Shown here one piece after another: positions 22,432 through 32,281 of a stretch of DNA of 64,000 nucleotides. Under the pieces are notes generated by a model. It worked only from the letters and a program-made list of their open reading frames with translations. It did not search any database and had not been told where the DNA came from. Made by a program: the position numbers and the translations under genes. The DNA is from Akkermansia muciniphila. GTDB taxonomy: Bacteria; Verrucomicrobiota; Verrucomicrobiia; Verrucomicrobiales; Akkermansiaceae. Each line of letters starts with the position of its first letter. Positions within the stretch are counted from its first letter, which is position 1. Location: positions 1 to 64,000 of the forward strand of contig CAMDCV010000012.1 of the NCBI GenBank assembly GCA_945890645.1. The letters run 5' to 3'.

Positions 22432-23160
22432 TTATCGGTTTAAACGAGTGCTCAGCCAAGCGTCGATCTCCTCGACGAGTAGCGGATAGCTTTTCTCATC
22501 AAAGGTGTGACCTGCTCCCTCGATGCTCACGAGTTTTTTCGGTTCCGGCGCAGCAGCACAGGCGGCTACGCTATCTTGGGGGAAAACCACATCATCGGCA
22601 CTTCCATGCAGCAACAACCACGGCACTTGCATCGCCGCCGCAGCTTCTAGTGTGGAAACGTGTGCGTTGAGGTCATCCACAAATGCCTGCGAGAGCGGGC
22701 AATCTGCATCTTCCCACATACAGCCTTCCCCGGGAGTCACATCACCAAATTCACGCTGGCAAAATTCTTTGGTGAACACCATGCCCGCTAGAGTAATCAA
22801 CACGCGAACACGCTCATCGCGAACAGCCGTAAGCACGCCGACCGCACCACCCATGCTGTGCCCGCAATACGCTACGCGGGTTGTGGCAGGTATGGCATCG
22901 AGCACCGCTTGTAGATCAGCGACTTCCTTCGTAATCGTCGCATCCTCGAAACGACCTTGGGAGTCGCCATTACCGCTAAAGGAAATCCGCAAACACGGCC
23001 AACCACGCGCCGCAAGACCTTCCGCCACCGCAATCAGCAGAGGCCGATCTTTGTTCCCCGTCACGCCATGACCGAGCACGACGAGATAGTCGGATTTTTC
23101 CGCAGGATGATAGGCGGCATCAAGAACTTCGCCGTGGGCGTTCGATAAGGGCAATTTCAT
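22432..23160 (-). CDS. Alpha/beta hydrolase
   Basis: VLGHGVTGNKDRP; YCGHSMGGAVGVL; GSADDVV; GAGHTFDEK. Confidence 0.88.
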   Translation of the reverse strand: MKLPLSNAHGEVLDAAYHPAEKSDYLVVLGHGVTGNKDRPLLIAVAEGLAARGWPCLRISFSGNGDSQGRFEDATITKEVADLQAVLDAIPATTRVAYCGHSMGGAVGVLTAVRDERVRVLITLAGMVFTKEFCQREFGDVTPGEGCMWEDADCPLSQAFVDDLNAHVSTLEAAAAMQVPWLLLHGSADDVVFPQDSVAACAAAPEPKKLVSIEGAGHTFDEKSYPLLVEEIDAWLSTRLNR

Positions 23161-23170
23161 AAAATTGAAT

Positions 23171-24061
23171 TTAAGCTTGTCCGCGTCCGGGGAAGGTTAA
23201 CTCGGCAATCCCCGACTTATCGAGATCACCGAATCCACGTTCGACCAGCAAGTGATACTGCGCTTCGGTCGCCAGCGACAATGGCACGGCAACTCCCGCC
23301 TGCGAGGCTAGGGCATTCGCTATACCACTATCCTTCGCAGCGTGCGCCGCGCTGAAATAACAATCGTGTTCCCGCGCGATCATGTCATCGCCATCGGTCA
23401 CGAGCACACGAGAATTGGCACCGGTCTGCGAAAAAATTTCCTTCAACACTCCGAGATCGAGACCGAGCGCAGCACCCACTCCCAACCCTTCAGCAAGACC
23501 AGCCGTGTTGATGTTCATCACCATATTAACCAGCGCTTTCACCTGCGCCGCCTTGCCCACCGGGCCGACGTAGCGCAAGGCCGTCGAGAGATCTCGCAGC
23601 AGCGGTTCCGCCGCGAGATAATCGCTCTCCTTGCCACCAATCATCAAATACAAGGTCCCATCGCGCGCCTGCGTGATGCTTGATGCCATGCACGCCTCCA
23701 GAGCCGAGGCACCGACTGCTTCACAAGCTGCCGAGACCTCTTCGTGCACCTGCGGACTGACCGTGGCGCAGTTCAGGAACAAGCGACCCTCCGCGTTTAC
23801 TAACAACGAATCGCCGTCCGTCGCAAAAATCCCGCGCATCGCCGCATCGTCGGTCACCACCGTGAGAATCACATCCGCCGCCGCAGAAACCTGCGCCAAG
23901 GTCGTCGCCGCCGCACAGCCCAGCTCTGCGGCCAATGCCTCCGCCAGAGCCGGAAATTGATCATACACCACCGTCACGTCATACCCTACATCCTTCAGCC
24001 GACGCGCCATATTCGCCCCCATCCGCCCCACACCCACAACACCGATTTTTTTCTCTTTCAT
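23171..24061 (-). CDS. NAD(P)-dependent beta-hydroxyacid dehydrogenase (HIBADH/6PGDH-like)
   Basis: IGVVGVGRMGANMARRL; GPVGKAAQVKALVNMVMNIN; HAAKDSGIA. Confidence 0.88.
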   Translation of the reverse strand: MKEKKIGVVGVGRMGANMARRLKDVGYDVTVVYDQFPALAEALAAELGCAAATTLAQVSAAADVILTVVTDDAAMRGIFATDGDSLLVNAEGRLFLNCATVSPQVHEEVSAACEAVGASALEACMASSITQARDGTLYLMIGGKESDYLAAEPLLRDLSTALRYVGPVGKAAQVKALVNMVMNINTAGLAEGLGVGAALGLDLGVLKEIFSQTGANSRVLVTDGDDMIAREHDCYFSAAHAAKDSGIANALASQAGVAVPLSLATEAQYHLLVERGFGDLDKSGIAELTFPGRGQA

Positions 24062-24661
24062 CACGCCCGCAACCTGTTCCAAAGGGAATGGTTTGTCAAC
24101 CATCCAGCGATTGGCTTTGGTTTTGTTGCCGACTCGATAGGCTCATGGACTACTTGGCATATGCATATAAACAAGAGAACCTTCCCCGTGTTCCATATTT
24201 GGAAAAACGCCGAGTGAGCAGCGGTCAGAGAAGAAAACAAATTCAGTAGCAACCGTTCAGTGCCAGCAGTTGCTACCTTTTGCACTCGTAATCACAGTCG
24301 TGAGTGTAACATTATAGATATCATTATAAAGTATTTGAGCATCGGAAGTATGTTTCCATCAAATGAAAAGCAAAGCCATGACACCACAAGAATTGGGGTC
24401 AATGTGCGAATCTTTAGAAAATTCACTGTAAGGGTAGAGTGAAGGTGTTGTTTTTACTTCAAATAGCGTCATTTTTTCAATATTTTTGCTCTGGCATTCA
24501 ACCCCCATTTCCCTGCCATCCGGTCCACTACAACGGCTGTTTCAAGAAGTTCCATTCCCGCCTAATGTAAAATCCTCCCGCAAAAGATGACAAGTTCGGG
24601 ACTACGTTTTTCCGCCGCAGCCTTTCGATTGATTCTCATCAAGTGGGCAAGAAATGGCGGG

Positions 24662-25033
24662 CTATCTAGGGACCTGCTCGGGCAGCCCGAGAGACTCGGC
24701 ATCTAAGCGGTAAATCGTAAGTTGGAAAAAATCCACGTCTCCTTCGTAACTGGCGAGGAAACATGGAGTCCCGCTACGGACACTCACCACGTAGATGAAA
24801 TCGTGCGGTGGAATACTGTGCTCGAAAGCTTCCACGTAGCAGATTCCCTCAATCGGCAAGAATCCCAGCCATTCCTCGCCCGTCCAGGAAACCCGGTTGA
24901 CATCCCAATACGCGTTGTCCACTCCAACCAGCGAGGATTGTTTGGCGATCACCTTGATGTTGCGGTGAATCCAATTCTCCATTTCTCTCCGGAATGCGCT
25001 ATGTGCAGTTGAGTCACCTTCATTGAAATTCAT
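24662..25033 (-). CDS. Orphan hypothetical protein
   Basis: ORF up to 143 aa; start at 25033 preferred because of GGAGTGGAG upstream; no recognised motif. Confidence 0.5.
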   Translation of the reverse strand: MNFNEGDSTAHSAFRREMENWIHRNIKVIAKQSSLVGVDNAYWDVNRVSWTGEEWLGFLPIEGICYVEAFEHSIPPHDFIYVVSVRSGTPCFLASYEGDVDFFQLTIYRLDAESLGLPEQVPR

Positions 25034-25164
25034 TGCTCCACTCCCGCTCATGTTAATGAACTTGTAGGAGCAGGCCGCGTGCGTCAAGTGCAAGTGTCAC
25101 GACTGCCACATGCACCGGCCTCCTGAGTGAGGAGGCACGCGTTTGTTGGAGTTAAATGCGTTAT

Positions 25165-25491
25165 TCATTCCGGCAGATCGCCCAAGTGCAAATGCCAACT
25201 CGGTGCCGTATTTTTCACCCGTTCTTTCAGCAGGCGCAAGCCCAAGTCCAGGCAGGCGTCCAGGCCGCTCAAATCTGCCCACGATTCGTCCAGCACCATG
25301 TTTCCGCTCATCACGGAAAGCAGGTAGGTGGGTGGATCAGGCTGCACCTGAAGCACGCGCATCTCCCCTACTAAGAAGCCGCCCTCCAGCAGCCAAAGGC
25401 GGTTTTTTCCTACAGCCGAGTGATGCCCCGTGAGTGGTAGGTCTCGTGCGGCGGCCCATCTTCGAATGTGGTCAGGGAGAGCAGGATTCAT
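25165..25491 (-). CDS. Orphan hypothetical protein, 108 aa
   Basis: Same-strand ORF 25 bp after the previous gene. Confidence 0.5.
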   Translation of the reverse strand: MNPALPDHIRRWAAARDLPLTGHHSAVGKNRLWLLEGGFLVGEMRVLQVQPDPPTYLLSVMSGNMVLDESWADLSGLDACLDLGLRLLKERVKNTAPSWHLHLGDLPE

Positions 25492-25516
25492 GATTCATAT
25501 ATTTAATGGAAGGGGC

Positions 25517-25873
25517 TCACCAACGCAGCCATGAAAGCCACCCACGGCGCCGTCGACCGGGAAAGCGGTGATCCATGCGGATGATGGTGCGCTGCAGAGT
25601 TTGCAAGGATGCCTCCAGCCGGCTCAACCTCGGCAGTATGTCCGGCGTCATGGCCGTTACAGTTACGAGGATGCTCATGCCCTCGTGGTTCGTGCAATAC
25701 CAAGTTTCTTGTTCACACTCAACGACGCGAAAATGGCCGTAATGCTCATTGTACCAGTCAACAACTGTTTCACACGAAGCTTCTGATGCATAAAGATAAT
25801 TGTGACTGCTTCCCCCTTCTAGCAAGGAGGCAGACAGACAATCGATTTCCAAGGAATCTGGATAAGCTTTCAT
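25517..25873 (-). CDS. Orphan hypothetical protein with cationic/aromatic C-terminus, 118 aa
   Basis: Starts 17 bp after NUDIX stop; C-terminus HRFPGRRRRGWLSWLRW. Confidence 0.55.
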   Translation of the reverse strand: MKAYPDSLEIDCLSASLLEGGSSHNYLYASEASCETVVDWYNEHYGHFRVVECEQETWYCTNHEGMSILVTVTAMTPDILPRLSRLEASLQTLQRTIIRMDHRFPGRRRRGWLSWLRW

Positions 25874-25890
25874 GAGTTGCCAATAGTGTG

Positions 25891-26370
25891 CTAATCGGAT
25901 GAATTGCGCGGCACAGGGAATGGCATTCCCTCGGATTGCAGAAGTTCTGCCGGATACACTATCCCGCCAGCAGCGACATAGGCTAACAGGTCGAGAACCT
26001 CTTGACCACGGAGCGGGTAATTTGTCAACTCATCCAATCCTACCCAAGCAGCGCCCAATGACTCTTCGTCTGGAATACTTTTGGGAGGGGTGTGGTCGAT
26101 TGGTTCGGCGAGAAACACCACCCGCAGGCGGGATCCGGAAGCGAGGGGGGTGTGTTCAACCCTAAGAACTCCGACGATACGAACCGGCACACCGGTCTCT
26201 TCCAACGTCTCACGGCGCGCTGCCGCCTCGAATGTTTCCCCAGGTTCGACCCGACCGGCTGGTAAATACCAAAGCTGACCGTGCTTGCGCTCATGGACCA
26301 TCAGGAACTGATCGGCGCGTTGAACCACAGTGATGGCAAAACACCAGGTGGGGATTGTTTCTCGCGACAT
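25891..26370 (-). CDS. NUDIX hydrolase
   Basis: Nudix box GRVEPGETFEAAARRETLEETGV. Confidence 0.93.
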   Translation of the reverse strand: MSRETIPTWCFAITVVQRADQFLMVHERKHGQLWYLPAGRVEPGETFEAAARRETLEETGVPVRIVGVLRVEHTPLASGSRLRVVFLAEPIDHTPPKSIPDEESLGAAWVGLDELTNYPLRGQEVLDLLAYVAAGGIVYPAELLQSEGMPFPVPRNSSD

Positions 26371-26777
26371 ATTGCTTCAAAGTATCCGTTCCTACATGCA
26401 GTTACTATATGCAGTTACAAAAGGGTGCCATTTCACGCCAATCATACTTTGCCAGATTCTGGAAAATTTCAGTCTTTATACTTGTAGTGTATTTTTCAAT
26501 TTCCCGTCGATAGCACGGTAAATTGTATTACTTCGCCTGTGTCTGTTACAATGGTCGGCTCCTTTATTCAGACGTTTTTTTTGCTGCCGTTCTAGGGTCC
26601 AAGCCAACCTCATCGTCGTCTCCGCCTGCACCACCTCTCGCCATCACATGATACATTTCCCTCGGAAACTAGATGCGGACCTGCCTCGGTATCCGGCTTA
26701 ACTCAACGCGCCATAAAAAAAAGTTAATAAACCATTACCCACCCCCATTGCTTCCGTACGCCTGCCTAAAGCCGACC

Positions 26778-28592
26778 CTACTTTCGTTCCCTTTTCCAAT
26801 AATACAGCTTAGGTGCATTATCAAATTGAGAGGTATCCAGTTCCGTCTTACGCTCTAGCTCAGCAAGTTCTACAAGATCCAAATCGCGGAACAGATTGAC
26901 TATGCCGTCGCCCATTGCGTCTTTGGGGCATTTGAATACGATCGAAATGGCGGACGTAGATCTCAATTCACCATCAAAATGATCTGGATCAGCCCAGTTT
27001 CTAGTATGAAATGCACTCCAATCTACATCTAACCAATTGCCATCCTTAATGCTGCGGATATAGTGTGGCAAATTGCGAAACCTATCGCCCCAAAAATCTC
27101 TAATGCCTTCAAATAACGCAGTTCTAGACAGATGGTCATATTTCACACCACGATTATTAATACTCGGGACAATATAGTCCTCCGTGCCGTCAAATGCTCC
27201 GTCACGGGCAAAAATGCTTTGGGATCCCTTTTCATCAAAAAACGAAATAGGGTCGGAGATAAGTCTGCCGTTATCGATGTATCGGGCATCTGGATAATCG
27301 AGCGTGCGCCTTCCAACTTTGCTGCTCTTAAGCAAGTCTTGTCGTATCAGCATGAAGTCCGTGGTGGTTGCCACTGTCCATTTCGCTGGGTCAATAGTGA
27401 GCAATTTATGGTGTACGAGCAGGTTGGGAAGAGTTTTGGGCATTGCTGGCGAGGACGAAAGACTAGTAAAATACTCTTTTCTGCTACATTTACCATAATC
27501 GCCAGTAGGAATACTGACAATAAGATAGACATTCTTCAATTCCGGCGAGGAAATAAGCGTCCATAGAAAATCCTTCGATGTATTAATATCTGAATCTACG
27601 GTTACATGCACTTCAGAGTATCCCTTGGTTACAAGTTGTTTCGTATCCGAAGAAGGTGTGGTGACAGGAGCAGGCATTGAGACAGAGTCTCCTGCCTCCT
27701 GATTGTCAGATTCTGCGATTTCAGATTGTTTGTCTTCGGAGCTTCTTTCCGAATCGGTAATAATGTCGCTGAGCCTCTTCACCTCAGCATTGACGCGCTC
27801 CTGTTTTTGAGCAAGCCCCTTGATCAACTCATCAAGCTCTTTCTTTTTTTCCAACCGCACCTCGTCGGAGAGCTCGGGATTGTCTATTGCCCGAGCCAAT
27901 GCCTGGCGGCGGGGAGCACTATCGCGCACTTCATCGTGAAATAGCTTGGCCACCATGTGAACATCATCCCAAGTCGGGGGGGCGGAAGTGCCTTCACTTG
28001 ATGGCACTGACGATGTTTGAGGAAGAATTTCTCGCATCCAATTGTAAGCCTGTTTATTTTTGTAACGCTCGTAGCTCCAGTCCGAAAGCCAATACGTATG
28101 TCCGTCAATTTTTGCGTAAGCAGCCACACTCGCAGTCCCTTGAGGCATTTGTTTGATGGCTTGGGCCGTGTTACTTGGTTCCGATATGACATCATAGCCA
28201 TTCGGAAAGGATTTTTCTACGGGAACTAGCAGCGGAGTCAGTTGCCAGGACTCAAAAGTTGACGCTGTCTTGGTATCGGTCTTTGGCAAAGAAGCGCTGT
28301 TTGGGCTGATCCAGTTGTGGCTTTGACCAGTTTTATATCGTTCATAGCTCCAATCTGAGATAAAGTAGCGTTTGCCATTCACGTCAGCGTATCCGGCGAT
28401 AGTTGCTGAGCCACTCGCCATCGTCTTGATCAGAGACGCTGTTTCTGAGGGTGTCGAAATAATTTCATAACCTTCTGGAAATTCCTTGGTTTCGGGCTTG
28501 GCGTAAACTTTAAGAGTAATATCGGCAAAAGCCGATATGGTGCTTGCGAGAATTAAGCAAATGATGAAATGAAATATTTTATATTTTATCAT
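26778..28592 (-). CDS. Secreted hypothetical protein with two tandem copies of a ~58-aa motif
   Basis: Signal peptide MIKYKIFHFIICLILASTISAFA; copies EFPEGYEIISTPSETA..SDWSYERYKTGQSHNW and SFPNGYDVISEPSNTA..SDWSYERYKNKQAYNW, then a charged coiled-coil-like segment and an unknown C-terminal domain. ATG at 28592 preferred over ORF start 28652. Confidence 0.75.
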   Translation of the reverse strand: MIKYKIFHFIICLILASTISAFADITLKVYAKPETKEFPEGYEIISTPSETASLIKTMASGSATIAGYADVNGKRYFISDWSYERYKTGQSHNWISPNSASLPKTDTKTASTFESWQLTPLLVPVEKSFPNGYDVISEPSNTAQAIKQMPQGTASVAAYAKIDGHTYWLSDWSYERYKNKQAYNWMREILPQTSSVPSSEGTSAPPTWDDVHMVAKLFHDEVRDSAPRRQALARAIDNPELSDEVRLEKKKELDELIKGLAQKQERVNAEVKRLSDIITDSERSSEDKQSEIAESDNQEAGDSVSMPAPVTTPSSDTKQLVTKGYSEVHVTVDSDINTSKDFLWTLISSPELKNVYLIVSIPTGDYGKCSRKEYFTSLSSSPAMPKTLPNLLVHHKLLTIDPAKWTVATTTDFMLIRQDLLKSSKVGRRTLDYPDARYIDNGRLISDPISFFDEKGSQSIFARDGAFDGTEDYIVPSINNRGVKYDHLSRTALFEGIRDFWGDRFRNLPHYIRSIKDGNWLDVDWSAFHTRNWADPDHFDGELRSTSAISIVFKCPKDAMGDGIVNLFRDLDLVELAELERKTELDTSQFDNAPKLYYWKRERK

Positions 28593-28696
28593 ATATATGC
28601 ACATACCTAAACGACCGATTAGCGTCAACCAAAAAAAGCAGGTTTTTTCCAATCGAGCTCGTGCATTCCCTTAATTGAGCGTCCCCCTCAATTGAT

Positions 28697-28725
28697 TTGT
28701 CATCTTCCCTGGCATACGCTAGCAA
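28697..28725 (+). promoter_or_regulatory. Candidate promoter for thrE-like gene
   Basis: TTGTCA-N17-TAGCAA; ATG at 28737. Confidence 0.4.
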
Positions 28726-28736
28726 CGCTTCTGGCA

Positions 28737-29963
28737 ATGGAAAAATCCGAGTATCAAAAACGCATGCATTTTGTGATCGAGCTCGGTCGTGCTTTGCACC
28801 AATGCGGGGCGTCTAGTCATCGCATCGAAATGCACTTGGGCAATGTCTCGCGCATGCTCGACATGCAGGGGCAGTTTCTTTTTAGTCCGACAGGATTCAC
28901 TTGCGTGTTTTGGATTGATGACCGCTACGACCAGCACATCCATATAGAGCGCGTCACGCCCAGTGACATCAATCTCGGACGACTGTGGATGATCGACACG
29001 ATGGTGGAAAACATGGCCCGTGGCAAAGTCGAGCTCGATGAAGCGATCCCCGAACTGAACCGCTTGGCAAACTCCGCGCCACTCTATCCGCTCTGGGTGC
29101 AGGGACTTTGTTGGGCTATCACGGGTTCTGCTTTTGCGGCGTTAGTGGCGGGACTTTGGCACGATGTCATGGTAGCGGCACTCTTGAGCGTGACTACATT
29201 TTTGCTGTTTGTCTGGAGCCAACGCACGCAACGTCTCGGCTCGTTATTGACAGTGCTCGCGCCCTATTTATCCGGCATCATCGCGCAGTGCCTGTTCGCT
29301 TTCGGTTGGCCCATCAATGTGCCGTTTGTGATTCTGTCGTCGATCCTGGTCTTCGTGCCGGGGCTTTCTTTGACCGTGGCGATGAGTGAAATTTCCGTGC
29401 GCCATCTGATCTCCGGCAGCTCGCGGTTAGTAGAAGCCGTGATGAATTTACTACTGCTGTTGTTCGGTGCCATCATGGGGATTTCCACCGCTACCTTGCT
29501 CTGGCAGCCCGTTGCTGAACGAACCTCATCACTGGCGATGGCGGACGGAAAAACATGGCCTGCCGTTTTACTTTTAGCCCTATCGCTATCCATCGTTTTT
29601 AACATACCATGGCGCAAGGCGATTTGGGGCGTCATCGCTTGTGCGATTTCGTTTGCCGCCGCTCAGAGTGGCGGGAAAGCGTTTGGCATGACCGCGGGGA
29701 TGTTTCTCGGCGCTCTGGCTGTGGGTCTTTATAGCAATTGCTTCGCGCGATTCGCCAAGGCACCGTCATCGGTTTTGTCCACACAAGGTATCATTCTGTT
29801 AGTGCCCGGCAGCACCACCTACATGATTCTCAATCAATGGATCGTCGGCACGCAAATTCTACCAACTGCCAACATGGGGAGCCAGGCGCTAATGCTTTTC
29901 GTCGCTCTCGTCGCCGGACTGCTCTTCGCCAACGCCCTTTTGCCGCCCGGAAAGAGTTTGTAA
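28737..29963 (+). CDS. Threonine/serine exporter ThrE family
   Basis: FVIELGRALHQCGASSHRIEMHL...(DUF1212) followed by 10-TM region; LLVPGSTTYMILNQW. Confidence 0.85.
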   Translation: MEKSEYQKRMHFVIELGRALHQCGASSHRIEMHLGNVSRMLDMQGQFLFSPTGFTCVFWIDDRYDQHIHIERVTPSDINLGRLWMIDTMVENMARGKVELDEAIPELNRLANSAPLYPLWVQGLCWAITGSAFAALVAGLWHDVMVAALLSVTTFLLFVWSQRTQRLGSLLTVLAPYLSGIIAQCLFAFGWPINVPFVILSSILVFVPGLSLTVAMSEISVRHLISGSSRLVEAVMNLLLLLFGAIMGISTATLLWQPVAERTSSLAMADGKTWPAVLLLALSLSIVFNIPWRKAIWGVIACAISFAAAQSGGKAFGMTAGMFLGALAVGLYSNCFARFAKAPSSVLSTQGIILLVPGSTTYMILNQWIVGTQILPTANMGSQALMLFVALVAGLLFANALLPPGKSL

Positions 29964-30026
29964 AAACTGGCAGATACCAAAAAAATCGAGCTTGTTCGCT
30001 TGGGGATTGTCGGGCATGTTCGGGAC

Positions 30027-30482
30027 ATGAGCACATTTGTGGAAGACCTATCGGAAGATATTAAAAACGCGATGCGCGCTAAGGACAGCGTGGCACTGAA
30101 CACACTGCGCGCACTCAAGAGTGCCCTGACGAATGCCGCCATCGAAAAAGGTGGCCTCGGCACTTCATTGGACAATACCGAGTGCCTCGCGATCGTGCGC
30201 AAGCAAATCAAGCAACGCCAGGATTCGATCGAGCAATTTGAAAAAGCGGGTCGCGCCGAGTTGGCCGATAATGAAAAAAACGAGATGGCGATTTTAAACA
30301 AATTTCTCCCTGCGGCGCTGAGCGAGAGCGAAGTTGCTGAGATGTTAGAGAAAGCCATTTCTGAAACGGGTGCTTCGTCGAAAGCGGACATGGGCAAGGT
30401 GATGAAAGTTTTGCAAGAACTCGTCGATGGACGTGCCGATGGTCGCACTCTGTCGCAAGCCGTGATGAAACGTTTGAGCTAA
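30027..30482 (+). CDS. yqeY: GatB/YqeY domain protein
   Basis: [46 protein letters not shown]. Confidence 0.92.
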   Translation: MSTFVEDLSEDIKNAMRAKDSVALNTLRALKSALTNAAIEKGGLGTSLDNTECLAIVRKQIKQRQDSIEQFEKAGRAELADNEKNEMAILNKFLPAALSESEVAEMLEKAISETGASSKADMGKVMKVLQELVDGRADGRTLSQAVMKRLS

Positions 30483-30486
30483 GGTC

Positions 30487-31251
30487 ATGTTGTTAATTTC
30501 CTGGAACGTGAATGGCATACGCGCGGCGCTCACCAAGGGCATGGCGGACTTTGTCAGCAGGGAAAATCCGGACGTGCTGTGCTTACAAGAAACGAAAGCG
30601 CGCGAGGAACAAGTCGAACTGCCGTTAGAATTTGCAGGCTACAAGCGCTACTGGAATTCCGCGCAAAAACCGGGCTATTCGGGCACGGCGATTTTTTCAA
30701 AAACCGCTCCGCTTTCCATCGAATACGGCATTCGTCATGAATACCACAACAAGGAAGGCCGCGTGATCACGGCGGAGTATGCTGATTTTTCGTTAGTCAC
30801 GGTCTACACGCCGAATTCGCAAGACGAGCTACGACGACTCGACTACCGCATGCAGTGGGATGCCGATTTTCTTGCCTATCTCAAACTACTGGAAGCGGAA
30901 AAAAACAAGCCGGTGATTTTTTGTGGCGACCTGAATGTTTCCCATCAAGAAATCGATCTGGCGCGCCCTCGTGAAAACCGTCGCAATGCCGGATTTTCGG
31001 ATGAGGAGCGTCAGGGATTTTCAAACATGATCGATGCCGGATTCACCGATACTTTCCGCCATCTCTATCCAGACAAGCGCGATGCGTATTCGTGGTGGTC
31101 GTATCGTGGCGGAGCTCGCGAGCGCAATGTTGGTTGGCGCCTAGATTATTTCCTCACCTCTCAATCGCTCACCGATCGCATCGCAGCAGCCGATATTCTT
31201 CCACACGTTCACGGCTCCGACCACTGCCCCGTGAGCCTAAGACTTTCTTAA
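30487..31251 (+). CDS. xthA: Exodeoxyribonuclease III
   Basis: [45 protein letters not shown]. Confidence 0.96.
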   Translation: MLLISWNVNGIRAALTKGMADFVSRENPDVLCLQETKAREEQVELPLEFAGYKRYWNSAQKPGYSGTAIFSKTAPLSIEYGIRHEYHNKEGRVITAEYADFSLVTVYTPNSQDELRRLDYRMQWDADFLAYLKLLEAEKNKPVIFCGDLNVSHQEIDLARPRENRRNAGFSDEERQGFSNMIDAGFTDTFRHLYPDKRDAYSWWSYRGGARERNVGWRLDYFLTSQSLTDRIAAADILPHVHGSDHCPVSLRLS

Positions 31252-31257
31252 CACATC

Positions 31258-32163
31258 ATGTCCCTCGAAGCCCTCCGCTCCCGCCTGCATCAAACCGTTC
31301 TCGGTTCCGAGGACGCCGCTGAACTATTACTCATTGCTCTGCTCGCGCGTGGTCACGTTCTCATCGAAGGCGCACCGGGGATTGGCAAAACATCTCTGGC
31401 TTCGACACTCGCAAAATCGATTGGTGGCGACTTTAAGCGCATTCAGTTCACGCCCGATTTGCTGCCTGCTGACCTGCTTGGCTATTCGCTCTATCGCATC
31501 AATCAAGGCGACTTTCAGTTCATCCCCGGGCCGGTTTTTGCGCACTGCGTGCTGGCCGATGAAATCAATCGTACCTCTCCGCGCGTGCAATCTGCACTAC
31601 TCGAATGCATGAGCGAACAACAAGTCACGCTCGATGGCGTTACGCACACACTGCCTTCACCATTTTTAGTGATTGCGACACAGAATGATGTGCATGCCAC
31701 CGGCACCTTCCCGCTGCCCGAGCCTCAGCTCGATCGCTTTCTTTTATCAATCCGCATGGAGCTGCCGGGCAATGATATTCAAACATCCATTCTCCTCTCT
31801 CATGCCCAAGGCAAAATGAACGGGCATGATCTCGATGAACTTCTCTCCCGTGAACGCATCCTACTTCTGCAACAAGAAGTGGATGGTATCTTTCTGCACC
31901 CGTCTGTCGCCGCCTACATCACCGCGCTTGGCGACTCTCTTCGCAGGCTCGCGGGAGCAGAGCAAAGCGTTTCCGTAAGAGCGCTGCTCAATCTCATGCA
32001 GGCCGCGCGTGCGAAGGCATTTCTCGATGATCAAAAAGAAGTTCACCCCGATCACGTGCAAGCTCTATTTCCTGCAGTGATGCGTCACAGGCTCCAGCCT
32101 GAAGACGGCAGTGAGGTGCGCGTGCTGATCGATGCCGCACTGGAACAGACGGCAGTGCCCTAA
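31258..32163 (+). CDS. MoxR-family AAA ATPase
   Basis: LIEGAPGIGKTSLA; ADEINRTSPRVQSALLECMSEQQVTLDG; ATQND. Confidence 0.93.
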   Translation: MSLEALRSRLHQTVLGSEDAAELLLIALLARGHVLIEGAPGIGKTSLASTLAKSIGGDFKRIQFTPDLLPADLLGYSLYRINQGDFQFIPGPVFAHCVLADEINRTSPRVQSALLECMSEQQVTLDGVTHTLPSPFLVIATQNDVHATGTFPLPEPQLDRFLLSIRMELPGNDIQTSILLSHAQGKMNGHDLDELLSRERILLLQQEVDGIFLHPSVAAYITALGDSLRRLAGAEQSVSVRALLNLMQAARAKAFLDDQKEVHPDHVQALFPAVMRHRLQPEDGSEVRVLIDAALEQTAVP

Positions 32164-32164
32164 A

Positions 32165-32187
32165 GTGGCGGAGGCGTACACGCCTCC
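32165..32187. repeat. Palindromic repeat (copy B, half element)
   Basis: GTGGCGGAGGCGTACACGCCTCC, same left arm as copy A, directly after the moxR-like stop. Confidence 0.7.
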
Positions 32188-32281
32188 AAGCCCGCTTACA
32201 GAGGTCAAGAGTCAAAAATCATTGCCCTCAGTGGTCATCAGTGTTTCAGTGGTAAAAAATGCCGCTACTCACATGCGAGCC

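Noticed and set aside
25111-25134. Hairpin GCCTCCTGAGTGAGGAGGC as a terminator
   Set aside because: Good stem but no U-tract on either strand; cannot be called an intrinsic terminator.
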